Notes under the pieces: model-generated
Told to the model about the DNA's origin: nothing
The model's database searches: none
The model's input: only the letters and a program-made list of their open reading frames with translations
Assembly: GCA_030432655.1 (NCBI GenBank)
Contig: JAUILA010000028.1
Span: forward strand, 1-64,000
Direction: 5' to 3'
Length of the DNA: 64,000 bases
DNA from: Bacteroidia bacterium
Lineage (GTDB): Bacteria > Bacteroidota > Bacteroidia > Cytophagales > Cyclobacteriaceae
Position numbers and translations under genes: made by a program
Shown: in pieces, positions 29,201-36,388 of the stretch
How positions within the stretch are numbered: position 1 is the stretch's first letter
Layout of the letters: each line of letters starts with the position of its first letter

Positions 29201-29385
29201 ACTACCTCACAGGTAGCATCATTCCCGACATAGCTGCCGTCACAGCTGGTATCGGAGGCACAGTCACCATCAAAACAATCGATAAATCCGTCGCCGTCAT
29301 TATCAATACCATCACCACAAATCTCCTGCGCGTTAACCGCGAAGGTGACTAATAAAAGGGCCAGTATATTTAATATGTTCCGCAT
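23242..29385 (-). CDS. 2047-aa T9SS-exported repeat protein, SprB-like
   Basis: Signal peptide (MRNILNILALLLVTFAVNAQ), then a Cys-rich MopE-type calcium motif (ICGDGIDNDGDGFIDC). Residues ~85-460 hold eight FG-GAP/VCBS-type repeats (for example IAIGDLDRDGVPEIV, VADYNLDGYLDVLLVG, ADLDGDGQLNAAFV). From ~690 to ~1940 come about 14 copies of an ~85-95-residue SprB-like Ig-type repeat, each ending near G-x-Y-T-V-x-A-x(6-8)-G-C. The last ~95 residues are a T9SS type B domain (NGISRNGDQKNDFFRIGC; NSVKIFNRAGTLVYEMDGY; LPDGTYYYVIDKRDGS). Likely a cell-surface adhesin or gliding filament. It lies 85 bp after the 1052-aa gene and overlaps its PorP partner. Confidence 0.92.
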   Translation of the reverse strand: MRNILNILALLLVTFAVNAQEICGDGIDNDGDGFIDCFDGDCASDTSCDGSYVGNDATCEVVPSSFPDFTMTLDFSSPNETANHLGRIAIGDLDRDGVPEIVSNNRYNDHIYILNGDDGSIKYSQQVNWDPRWAAAIANINDDNCGEIFFWGRRNGNDYIISYDCQLNELWREQIIGDPGNYGLADFNRDGRVELYLKNEIRDAETGTRIVYGNNWNNVNAGPTAVDILGDEDLELIIGGIIYGVNLGAGTDNSGTLTELARIPDYYRRSTNDGTSVADYNLDGYLDVLLVGSDGGQNQNTTVYFWDVHNNNVSTFIDPIPNLTLSLSCQNSGPGNYYTNGWVNGTGRINIADLDGDGQLNAAFVSGRYLYALREDMTLLWRVIINEETSGYTGCTLFDFNGDGSSEVVYRDERYIYIINGADGTVYNQQTCVSRTNREYPIVADVDADGSTEICVPCGFDDVASSANFCNLGYSRYSHLRVFKSNSEPWVPARRVWNQHGYFNVNVNDDLTIPRNMQKHHLVWSSGNCTVGPNRPLNTFLNQSPFINSEGCPTYIAPDIAFVQTDLVASDPTCPERDFTLSFKIANTGDASLAGNVPISFYAGDPMQPGATYLQTEYFTVNNLNSGDSLQVPDMTITGPGSAFTLYMVLNDNGTSIPTPVSLPNTDFLECDYFNNIESIDITPLPFALETVATDNQLCFGSTAPANGSARAYRLVNGNEETSDYIFDWYDGTDTSGAPVFSGATYNGLAAGTYTVIATHKTAGCSSEPATVTIADIPSDLSAEIVVERPYTNCKNPNGKLRVIADGGEPVGKYTYEWYVGNNTTTGEIISTSHVAADLEPIVYTVLVTEKSSGCITVVSAEVPDLSERPIAELTINDIICSDANSGSVSATVSGATNTAHFRWYIGPAVKPTADFNGASVTGLAAGTYTLQTEDINEKCTWDTTFVINQSIPPVIDNVSSMPQTACDPSLLNGSASVEFTGNPADFLVEWFTGQNTLAANKVGEGETITGIGPGVYTVKLTDIATGCFDTAEISVTQNIVIPQLTATPTNATGCSPFDGSVSATVNSGDPADYTFFWYDGDQVKASPDYSETGPVLDELLPGTYTVFATNNATGCDVGSAQTVSVGNNTPGIDIQQVVSNQVPPSDCNSSGSLSVTISQTGNTQGFIVNWYEGNPPFGGSPLLSETDVFTSTLTDIQAGIYSVEAIDPVSGCSSIDSFILEFVDLHEIVVTPIDATQCEPVNGGLEISIDTKGLDESDFIMEIYEGPNATGTVLETLNGSSGQLNYNSALIYAPGEYTVVAINTAAGFNNCASIPQTVAIGSTATGPVLAVNSQTDNSACEGSPYNGAIELSIDGGAPAGSYTIEWFEGQNPATAPVLGTSVGATASGGLVAENLSGGVYSVRVTNSIGCENILSVAIQNDIPILTVDVTPVHITSCDAVGNLNPGSASAQAMDEGVAVGGYTYDWSDESGTVIGNGQNIAGLAPGTYYVTLSNAGNGCGVTREFTIDDETLNDPTIQLLGFENPTRCLQDVNLTGFIEIGVQGDAPSGYDIIWRENDHNGAVIGAAANLSRFDDLTVNGNFTGDQKAYNIEAINRDTQCRTNVTYELIREVVPIRLTASVTPLTSCDELNPDGTLFATITSGFSNNYNYNWSGPGGTAYTGKNVTGVGMGDYTITATDMSDAFCTVDSTVSILSDQIYPEIMTEVLAGNIACEDSLADGVARATVNGEHVGYTFEWYEGDMVTGTPVYTGSEFFGMKAMTYTVRAIDNISRCDAIAQVEIPQIDQVLPPLTAFTLQHQTSCIEPNGIVAANVEGVTQDYIFDWYEGEDVKATPDFTGEIWAGIPAGFYTVTATSKITGCLVGPQTVEVEESLTYPAIEYSITAPGCDSEDGFVEIITTNEVEIGQIVWTAQDGSTYYGPNLTEVPAGIYEVTVTSLLGCSVTETIELIADVEAFNGISRNGDQKNDFFRIGCISDYPLNSVKIFNRAGTLVYEMDGYDNTTKFFDGTSNKGISLMGQNLPDGTYYYVIDKRDGSKPLAGYLEIVQ

Positions 29386-29470
29386 GCCAATTATATGTAT
29401 TCGTCCAATGCTTTATATGCTATCAGGTAGCCGATGTAACATCATGTGTAAGATTTAACCCCATTTTTCA

Positions 29471-32400
29471 TCAATTACGGAGCAAAGTCACTGATCCTGA
29501 CTTAACAGCCCCGGTTCCTTCACATTCAATGATGTAATAATATGCCCCGTCGGGTAATTCCAGGCCTGAACTTGTTGTTCCGTCCCAGTTATTCTGGTAG
29601 GAGGCCGCCTCGTACATGAGGTTTCCGGTCTGGTCGAATATCTTGACACCACACTGCGGATACGCCTCAATTCCTTCAATTACCCACACCGGGTTGATCA
29701 TGTCTTCATTGTCCGGTGAGAAAAAGTTTCGGGGAAACAGGCTGTTGCCGATCAGGTCGCCGTTGATACTTACGATCACCTCTCCCGAAGCTGTACATCC
29801 TGTATCCGTGGTGCCTTCCACCCGGAAGGTTGTCGTCTCATCTACCGTGGCTACCGGATTGGATATGGAAGGATCATCAAGAAATTCTGCCGGCGTCCAG
29901 GAATAGTCAACCAGTCCGGTGGCAGTCAGCTGTACCGGGTCTCCGGGCGCGGTTGATGCAGGACTGGCCGTTACCGTAATATCCGGTGTTCCGTTGACAG
30001 TTATATCAATGCCTGCTATTCCTTCGCAACCCCCCGACTCGGTAACACGAACAGTATAGGTCCCGGACTGACTTACTTCAATGGTGGAAGTGGTCTCTCC
30101 GGTCGACCATTCATAGGTATCAAACGGGCTTGTCAGGGCAAGAGTCAGCGATTCCCCCTCACAGATCACCGTATTGGTATTGGAAAATTCTACTGTTAAA
30201 CCGGAGGTGATTTCTATATTTGAGCTTACCTGGTCCTGGCAGGTCGCATCCCCGTAGTTGACGGTCAATGTTACTGTAAACGTGCCCTCTGCACTATAAA
30301 TATGCATAGGTGAGGCAGCAGTGCTGGTGGTTCCGTCGCCAAAGTCCCAGAAATATGACGGACTCCCGGATGATGTTGATGTATCGGTAAATGTGACCTC
30401 ACTTCCGGCACATGCTGTTGCCGGTGCATCAAATGAAGCGGAAGGAGGACTTACAAAATTCAATGTCATCGGCGTGGTATCCACGGGCGGACAGCTTCCG
30501 GAAGTAGGAGTGGCCCGCACATAATAATCACCACTGACGGTTGCATTATAAATGGACCCGGTAGCCCCGCTGATGGCTCCATTGGTATCATACCATTGAT
30601 AAGTATAGGTGGAAGGTGCCGGACTGATGCTGAGCTGGGCTGTCTGGCCCTGGCAAAAACTCGTATTTCCCGAAGCAGAAACAATGCGAAAATCAGGTAC
30701 CGGATTTGATTCCACCACAATGCTCGTAGTCTCGATAATGCAGGTTCCTGAATATACATCCAGGTAATACCGCCCTGCATTCTCCGGCCCGAAATTCGCC
30801 ACACTGACCTGCCTGCCTGTCTGGAAAAAGCCATCCGGACCTGTCCACTCGTAGGTGGTGGCCCCTACATCATTTGATTCCAGGTTCAGGGTTTGTCCAT
30901 AACAAACGGGAGAATTGGCCGAAATAACGGCAGAGGGTAAAGCAGTTCCGGATGCCACTGTAACCGTTACCGGAGCAGAAGTTTCATTACATCCATTCAC
31001 TTCATTAATTATCACGGTATAATCACCGTTACTACCTGCTTCTATCCAGTTATCGGGACCGTCCTTTACCGTCGACCCATTAAGCTGCCAGGTATAGGTG
31101 GCATCAGGGACCCGCTGCACAGTAAGGCGCTGAGTATTTCCGGAACAAAGTGTGAATGGACCTGCCGGCATTATTTCAGGCTGGTAGCATTTCTGGTTCA
31201 GGAGAATAGATATTTTTGAAGCCGGAATCCCATTGGCGGCGTCATCTGCGCTCGTGAAGACCACATCCGGCTTGCCATCCAAGTTCATATCAGTAAGCCT
31301 GATATTCAGACTGATGTAGGTAACGGGAATATTAATGGAATTGAACGTGCCTCCACCACCTGTGGCATGGAGGAGCGCAATCTGCAGGTCTGCTCCGGTC
31401 TTCGCTACACCGATATCCTCCATACCGTCGCCGTCGAGGTCCCCGGAACCAATGCCCCACGGACGCTGTCCGACCGCGAAAAAAACCGCATTGGAAAATG
31501 ACGGCGATGCTCCGGGTGATCCCGTGGTATTGCCGAAACCGGAAACAGCTCCGTTTGTGAACAATGTTCCGGCAAAATCAGGGCGCTGATCATTGTTGAA
31601 GTCAGATGCGACGATATTGAAAAGAGCGCCGGTCGTGGAATAGGGGGCAAACCCGGAAAAACTGAAGCTTCCGGAAGAGGACGAATTGGTGGCTATAAAA
31701 TACCCGCCATTATCCGTCAGGAATTGAGTCACCAGAATGTCCGGGAGACGGTCCTGGTTCAGATCGATCACTTCCAGCCCGGCCGTGGTAGTCGCTCCCG
31801 GCACGTCCAGGGTTAGTGGCGTGGTATTGAAAGAAACTGCCCCCGAACTGTTATTTCGGAGAATATGTACTTTGCCTTGTCGCTGGTCAGTAATTATAAG
31901 GTCTGGTTTTCCATCCTGGTTTATGTCATGGATCTTGATCCGCTTGGTTGAACTACCTGCAATAGTGTAATTCTGAATCCCAAGCGACAGACTGCCGGGA
32001 CTGCTGTTGTTGGTAAGAATAAAAATCTGGTCTCCGTCATTGCCTTCCGACAAAACCACCTCAGGTTTTCCGTCTCCGTTAAGATCACCACAGGTAGCAT
32101 TCAGGGTACGTGCACCCACATTAATCGTATTTTGAAGAAAATTGAGGGCGGCCGGCGTGCTGTTATTTCGGAGAATATCAATATTGTTAGTCGATCCGCT
32201 GGTACTTATCACATCCGGTTTAGCGTCGCCGTCCAGATCGCATACACAGAAATCGAATAATCCGCCGGAAACCTGCAGGTCAGTCTGGGTGGAAAAGTCA
32301 GCTGCTGACAGCCCGGGTACTCCGCCAAATGCAGGCAGAAATTTTGTGCGGGAATACCCTGTCAGGCCCGTAGACGGATTGGTAACGGTTATAAAGTCAT

Positions 32401-32629
32401 GGGTCGCCCCAACCGGCACCTCTACCTCAATCAACTGATCCGAAGCAGATACAACATTTCCACTGACTGCACCGAAGGTCACTATGGCGTTTGCGGCAAA
32501 GTTATTACCGGTAATACTGATTACCTGCCCGGGGTAGGCCGCATCAGGCTGCATGCCCCTGACCGCGGGTACCTGGGCATTGACAGCAAAAGCCATGACA
32601 CTTAATAAAAGCGTACAGAATATTCTCAT
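29471..32629 (-). CDS. 1052-aa T9SS-exported FG-GAP/PKD surface protein
   Basis: Starting at the ATG at 32629 the signal peptide MRIFCTLLLSVMAFAVNAQ is correct; a start at 32671 would overlap the upstream PorP gene. An IPT/TIG domain (VPAVRGMQPDAAYPGQVISI) is followed by seven FG-GAP repeats (CDLDGDAKPDVISTSG, GDLNGDGKPEVVLSEG and others), several Ig-like modules with paired Cys, one PKD domain (SYFWDFGDGTTSTAASPMHI), another Ig-like module, and a T9SS type B C-terminus (FFSPDNEDMINPVWVIEG; GVKIFDQTGNLMYEA; LPDGAYYYIIE). It is the first adhesin-like gene after the PorP-SPOR gene, 34 bp downstream of it. Confidence 0.92.
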   Translation of the reverse strand: MRIFCTLLLSVMAFAVNAQVPAVRGMQPDAAYPGQVISITGNNFAANAIVTFGAVSGNVVSASDQLIEVEVPVGATHDFITVTNPSTGLTGYSRTKFLPAFGGVPGLSAADFSTQTDLQVSGGLFDFCVCDLDGDAKPDVISTSGSTNNIDILRNNSTPAALNFLQNTINVGARTLNATCGDLNGDGKPEVVLSEGNDGDQIFILTNNSSPGSLSLGIQNYTIAGSSTKRIKIHDINQDGKPDLIITDQRQGKVHILRNNSSGAVSFNTTPLTLDVPGATTTAGLEVIDLNQDRLPDILVTQFLTDNGGYFIATNSSSSGSFSFSGFAPYSTTGALFNIVASDFNNDQRPDFAGTLFTNGAVSGFGNTTGSPGASPSFSNAVFFAVGQRPWGIGSGDLDGDGMEDIGVAKTGADLQIALLHATGGGGTFNSINIPVTYISLNIRLTDMNLDGKPDVVFTSADDAANGIPASKISILLNQKCYQPEIMPAGPFTLCSGNTQRLTVQRVPDATYTWQLNGSTVKDGPDNWIEAGSNGDYTVIINEVNGCNETSAPVTVTVASGTALPSAVISANSPVCYGQTLNLESNDVGATTYEWTGPDGFFQTGRQVSVANFGPENAGRYYLDVYSGTCIIETTSIVVESNPVPDFRIVSASGNTSFCQGQTAQLSISPAPSTYTYQWYDTNGAISGATGSIYNATVSGDYYVRATPTSGSCPPVDTTPMTLNFVSPPSASFDAPATACAGSEVTFTDTSTSSGSPSYFWDFGDGTTSTAASPMHIYSAEGTFTVTLTVNYGDATCQDQVSSNIEITSGLTVEFSNTNTVICEGESLTLALTSPFDTYEWSTGETTSTIEVSQSGTYTVRVTESGGCEGIAGIDITVNGTPDITVTASPASTAPGDPVQLTATGLVDYSWTPAEFLDDPSISNPVATVDETTTFRVEGTTDTGCTASGEVIVSINGDLIGNSLFPRNFFSPDNEDMINPVWVIEGIEAYPQCGVKIFDQTGNLMYEAASYQNNWDGTTSSGLELPDGAYYYIIECEGTGAVKSGSVTLLRN

Positions 32630-32663
32630 ATGATTGAATTTCCGGATCATAATAGATGGTAAC

Positions 32664-33977
32664 CTACTCAAGCTCGATCGTCAGTACTTTGACACTGCGG
32701 TACTTCACCGCCTTGTATACCGCTTCTTTTTGTTCGTTGGCTTCTTTTTGTTTAAATGTTTCGAATGTGTACACGTAATATTTGTCATCCGCCTTGTTAA
32801 AGAAGATGCTCGTGTATATTTCGCGTTCGGCAAGTCTTCTGACCAGGTCGTCGGCCGAATTGAAATCCTTGAAGGACTTCACAACCACGTAGTATTTCTT
32901 CTTACTGTTGATCTGCCCGGTCTGACTGTCCTTTCCTTTATCAATGTCCTGGCTGGAGAATCTGGCACTTCTCTCATCTGCTTTTTCGATTGTTTTAATG
33001 ACAGGATCCACGCGTCCGGTTTCCTTTTCCTTTCCAAAACGAAGGGACAGATTGATTTCATGGGTGCCGTTTACATAGCCTGAGACCTGGGAGGTGGCAG
33101 GTTCATAGGCATAGCCAAATGACAGGTTGCCGATATTGAAACCGACCATTCCTGTCATACCATAATTCAGGCGATAGCCTCCTCCAATGTACATGTGTTG
33201 GCCCAGATCCAGCTTTACCAGGGCCTCAATCCGCTCATCAACAATCTGCGAATACCTGTAGACCAGGTAAAATTGCAGGGGTGCATAAGTTCCTTCCAGG
33301 TTTACACGGCGGAGTGATCCTTTCACACGTCTCGTTACCAGTCGTTTTTCAGTAAACCGTTTTTTGTAGTACCCCATGAACATAATTTCATCAAATGGGG
33401 AAAAAGTGGTATTCTGAAAATTCTCATTGAAATTAAACCGTGACTGGAACAATTTGGGCAGGGACACGCCCAGGTTCAGTCCGCTGCCTGATTTCAGCAG
33501 CAAACCTGCATTGCCAGCCGGTTGCATATTGTTATTGAGGTAGTCAGCCAGAACAGGGTCATCCGGGTCATCAATTTCGTTCATATTGATTCCGTTAGTA
33601 GTAATTCCGGCAGAAATGCCAAAATGCAGGGTACTCTGCTTGGTTAGAAAGATCCGGTAGGAATAAGTGAACATGACGTCCTGGGTCGTGAGAAGTCCGC
33701 GGCTAAAAGAACGGACCATGACACCCAGCCTGGTGGATTTATAGTCGAACGGGAGCTGAAATGTAAGGGTCGAAACGACGGGTGCGCCTTCAATACCACG
33801 CCACTGCTGCCGGTGGTTAAATTGCAGCGACATGTAATTGTCGGTAGCCACTTCTGCCGGGTTGAACAGGTAGGGGTTCACAACAAAATGGTTGTACACC
33901 GGAATTTGTTGTGCCATTCCTGTTACCCCGAAAAAAAGCAGTACGGCGGTTACAATCAGTCTAAAAAAATAATCCAT
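32664..33977 (-). CDS. PorP/SprF-family protein fused to a SPOR-like domain
   Basis: 437 residues. Signal peptide to MAQQIPVYNH, then the PorP/SprF opening QIPVYNHFVVNPYLFNPAEVA and RQQWRGIEGAPVVSTLTF, and a barrel to about residue 315. Residues 316-360 are a charged linker rich in Lys/Asp. Residues ~361-434 (YYVVVKSFKDFNSADDLVRR, EREIYTSIFF and YYVYTFETFKQKEAN) look like a SPOR fold, which in other proteins binds denuded peptidoglycan glycan. Typical SprF/PorP proteins are ~300-340 residues. It heads the minus-strand cassette and likely pairs with the 1052-aa protein. Confidence 0.85.
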   Translation of the reverse strand: MDYFFRLIVTAVLLFFGVTGMAQQIPVYNHFVVNPYLFNPAEVATDNYMSLQFNHRQQWRGIEGAPVVSTLTFQLPFDYKSTRLGVMVRSFSRGLLTTQDVMFTYSYRIFLTKQSTLHFGISAGITTNGINMNEIDDPDDPVLADYLNNNMQPAGNAGLLLKSGSGLNLGVSLPKLFQSRFNFNENFQNTTFSPFDEIMFMGYYKKRFTEKRLVTRRVKGSLRRVNLEGTYAPLQFYLVYRYSQIVDERIEALVKLDLGQHMYIGGGYRLNYGMTGMVGFNIGNLSFGYAYEPATSQVSGYVNGTHEINLSLRFGKEKETGRVDPVIKTIEKADERSARFSSQDIDKGKDSQTGQINSKKKYYVVVKSFKDFNSADDLVRRLAEREIYTSIFFNKADDKYYVYTFETFKQKEANEQKEAVYKAVKYRSVKVLTIELE

Positions 33978-34135
33978 AGTGGATGTCCCGATTCAGATTA
34001 AAAAATGCTATTATGCAATGAAAATCTTCGGGTCCAATATAGCAACGGCACTACATATATATGGGAATATGTAACAAAATCGCCGATTATTGGTGAAACC
34101 TTATTTTTCAGGAGATACATTAAATTTTTTTATCT
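33978..34135. other. Divergent intergenic region between T9SS cassette and barrel gene
   Basis: 158 bp, AT-rich, separating the minus-strand PorP/adhesin cassette from the plus-strand barrel gene, so it must hold both promoters. A TTTG on the minus strand (in the segment near 34078) is a possible -33 element, but no TAnnTTTG partner at the right spacing is convincing. Confidence 0.35.
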
Positions 34136-34960
34136 ATGTGCTTTCGAAAGTGTTTTTTACTCATTTTATCAGGCCTGTTTCTGATTTTTTTATCAGGAGG
34201 GAGGGCCATGTCACAGATACATCTCGGACCTAAAGCTGGCGTTCAGTATGGCTGGATTAACTTCGATGATGAACCGGATGATATTGACGATCTCAGTGAC
34301 GGAGATTTTCTTAAATCAACCCCTTCTATTGGAGCCCATGCGGGAATAACCGCTATTTTTCAGGTAAAAGACCGTTTTTACCTGGATGCGGAATTACTTT
34401 ATGTGGTCAGGCAGCAGGTAATCAAGGGCAGGCTGGATCCTTTGCTGAAGAACAAGATGTTTACCCACCTGGTGGAACTTCCTCTGACCTTCCGGATGAA
34501 TTTTGACGCTCGTATGTGGAACCTTAATTATGAGTATTTCATTGGTGCCGGACCAAATGTAAGTTATTGGCTTTTCAGTACAGGAAAGTTGACGTCAAGT
34601 GAAATTCAGGAGGTTGACTTGCCAACTGTAAAGTATAGGACTGCTTTTGAAGCGTACGAAGACGGAGCGCGTACCGATCGCCTTTACATAGAAGATCCGA
34701 ATCGTATTCAGCTGGGAATCAACCTGGTAGCAGGAGTGATGTTTAAGCCTTCAGAAGGGAATGCATTGAAATTTGATGTGCGTTTTGACTATGGACATTC
34801 GCAGTTTGCCAGAAAGGATTACGGTAATTATCCTGATGTTATTGAATATTCCGAGCCAATGCAGGCACGTTATTCTTCAATTAAAATAGGAGTGGCCTAT
34901 ATACTGGATACCAAAGTATCCGAGAGAAAGAAAGGAAAAAGTACCTTTAAGAAAAAATAA
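34136..34960 (+). CDS. Outer-membrane beta-barrel protein (PorT-like porin family)
   Basis: 274 residues with an N-terminal signal peptide (FLLILSGLFLIFLSGGRAMSQ) followed by HLGPKAGVQYGWINF and alternating beta-strands ending in a barrel-like C-terminus, as in the outer-membrane beta-barrel/PorT class. It resembles the small porin-type proteins that Bacteroidota use near T9SS genes, but a specific name is not justified. It ends 1 bp before the convergent TrpF-like gene. Confidence 0.75.
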   Translation: MCFRKCFLLILSGLFLIFLSGGRAMSQIHLGPKAGVQYGWINFDDEPDDIDDLSDGDFLKSTPSIGAHAGITAIFQVKDRFYLDAELLYVVRQQVIKGRLDPLLKNKMFTHLVELPLTFRMNFDARMWNLNYEYFIGAGPNVSYWLFSTGKLTSSEIQEVDLPTVKYRTAFEAYEDGARTDRLYIEDPNRIQLGINLVAGVMFKPSEGNALKFDVRFDYGHSQFARKDYGNYPDVIEYSEPMQARYSSIKIGVAYILDTKVSERKKGKSTFKKK

Positions 34961-34961
34961 A

Positions 34962-35552
34962 TTAAGATTCCACTTCGAGCAATTCCAGTATATCCGCCAG
35001 CTCATCATAATCCTTATAGCCAGGCCTGATCTCGTCGGTGCCTTTCATGGATATACCATGTACGGGAAGCTCTTTGAGCATCGTATTTATACTGTCCGGC
35101 CTGATGCCGGCACCTAACAGAATTTTATAAGAACCGGATAATCTCTCAAGCTGAGCCAGGTTATCATTACTAAGTGTTCCTTCTGCATTTCCGGAAACAA
35201 CGAGATAGGCAATAGGTAAATTGTCCGGAACCTCTTCGAGCTCCTGTACATTACTTTCAAGAATTACAGGCAAATCGGGAAGCGATCCTATGAGGGATAT
35301 GTCATCTGTTTGTATGTAGCTGAAATTACACTGCTCCAGGATTTCTGCAATCCCTTCCAATGGCGTATTGATGAATTCTCCTACATATTCCACACCGGAC
35401 AGCCAGGAGGACATCTCATTAAATGTTTCGGCAGTAATACCGGCCGATCCATCCATGGGAAATCCAACCAGGTTTACTTCCATTCCCGCGCAGTATCTTG
35501 CATCTGACAAATTATTTACATTTCCAACCTTTACGAATGTGCTGAGAGACAT
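34962..35552 (-). CDS. TrpF-like (beta/alpha)8 protein lacking the usual catalytic residues
   Basis: 196 residues with the phosphoribosylanthranilate isomerase shape: FVKVGNVNNLSDARYCAGMEVNLVGF aligns with the family opening K-I-C-G-x-T-N-x-x-D-A-R-x-A, and LLGAGIRPDSINTML with the phosphate-binding GGL-x-P-x-N-V motif. The family catalytic Cys (KICG) is replaced (KVGN), and the Asp expected on strand 6 is absent (AYLVVSGN). No trp gene is adjacent. It is probably a barrel that kept phosphate-type binding but not isomerase activity. It stands alone between convergent (1 bp) and divergent neighbours. Confidence 0.7.
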   Translation of the reverse strand: MSLSTFVKVGNVNNLSDARYCAGMEVNLVGFPMDGSAGITAETFNEMSSWLSGVEYVGEFINTPLEGIAEILEQCNFSYIQTDDISLIGSLPDLPVILESNVQELEEVPDNLPIAYLVVSGNAEGTLSNDNLAQLERLSGSYKILLGAGIRPDSINTMLKELPVHGISMKGTDEIRPGYKDYDELADILELLEVES

Positions 35553-35668
35553 GAACTGTTCTTATTTTTGGTATCTTTACTTTGCCCTCTGTGGGCAAAA
35601 TTCAAAATTACATTATTAAGTGTTTCTAACCATTCTTAACGGGCACAGATAAAGTACATATTTGAAAA

Positions 35669-36388
35669 ATGCTGGAGTTATTTACTATAGGCAGGGTTAG
35701 GACAGGATGTGTATTGGTTTTCATCCTTTGGCTGGCGGGTAGTTCATGTACGTCAGACCTCGAACCTGATATTTCCGGTGTCGGCTATGATTATTTTCCA
35801 CTGGACAGCGGCAGCTACATAGATTATTCCGTGAGCCAGACCAATTATACTCCGAATGGAGGTGTGGTTTCTGATGAATACCAGTTGCGCGTCCTGGTGG
35901 CGGATATGTTTGAAAATGAAGGCGGATCCACGACCTATATTTTATACAGGTATCGCAGGCCGGATGAAAATGCTGAATGGGAATTCCATTCGACCTGGTC
36001 GGCCCGCCGGGAAGAAATCCGCGGGATAACGGTGGAAGGGAATGTGCCTTACCAATCCCTTTCGTTTCCCGTTCGGAACGGACTAAGCTGGGATGGAAAT
36101 ATCCTCAACAGCCAATTACCCGATACCTATGAAATTGACAGCCTCGGCGTACCTTATACCATCGACGGTTTGATTACCGCAAACAGCCTGACAGTTGTTC
36201 AGGAAGATCTTCTCGACTTTGTGATTCTTGAAGAAGACCGCCGCTATGAAGTATACCTGCAGGGCGTCGGACTTGTTGAAAAAAGCATCCGGCAGCTGGA
36301 TTTATGTTCAGGTGGCGGCTGTGGTCCGGATGGTATTGAAAGCGGTATCGTTTATATGCAAAAAGCCATTGGATATGGTAAGGAGTAG
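35669..36388 (+). CDS. Lipoprotein of unknown function
   Basis: 239 residues; the signal ends at WLAGSSC (lipid Cys27). The mature part is beta-rich with YDYFPLDSGSYIDYSVSQTNY, a WEFHSTWSARREEIRG segment and a late CSGGGCGPD cysteine pair. I do not recognise a named domain, though the YFPL-G-YI-Y opening is common in secreted Bacteroidota lipoproteins of unknown role. It overlaps the next gene (subtilase) by 14 bp and begins a four-gene operon. Confidence 0.75.
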   Translation: MLELFTIGRVRTGCVLVFILWLAGSSCTSDLEPDISGVGYDYFPLDSGSYIDYSVSQTNYTPNGGVVSDEYQLRVLVADMFENEGGSTTYILYRYRRPDENAEWEFHSTWSARREEIRGITVEGNVPYQSLSFPVRNGLSWDGNILNSQLPDTYEIDSLGVPYTIDGLITANSLTVVQEDLLDFVILEEDRRYEVYLQGVGLVEKSIRQLDLCSGGGCGPDGIESGIVYMQKAIGYGKE

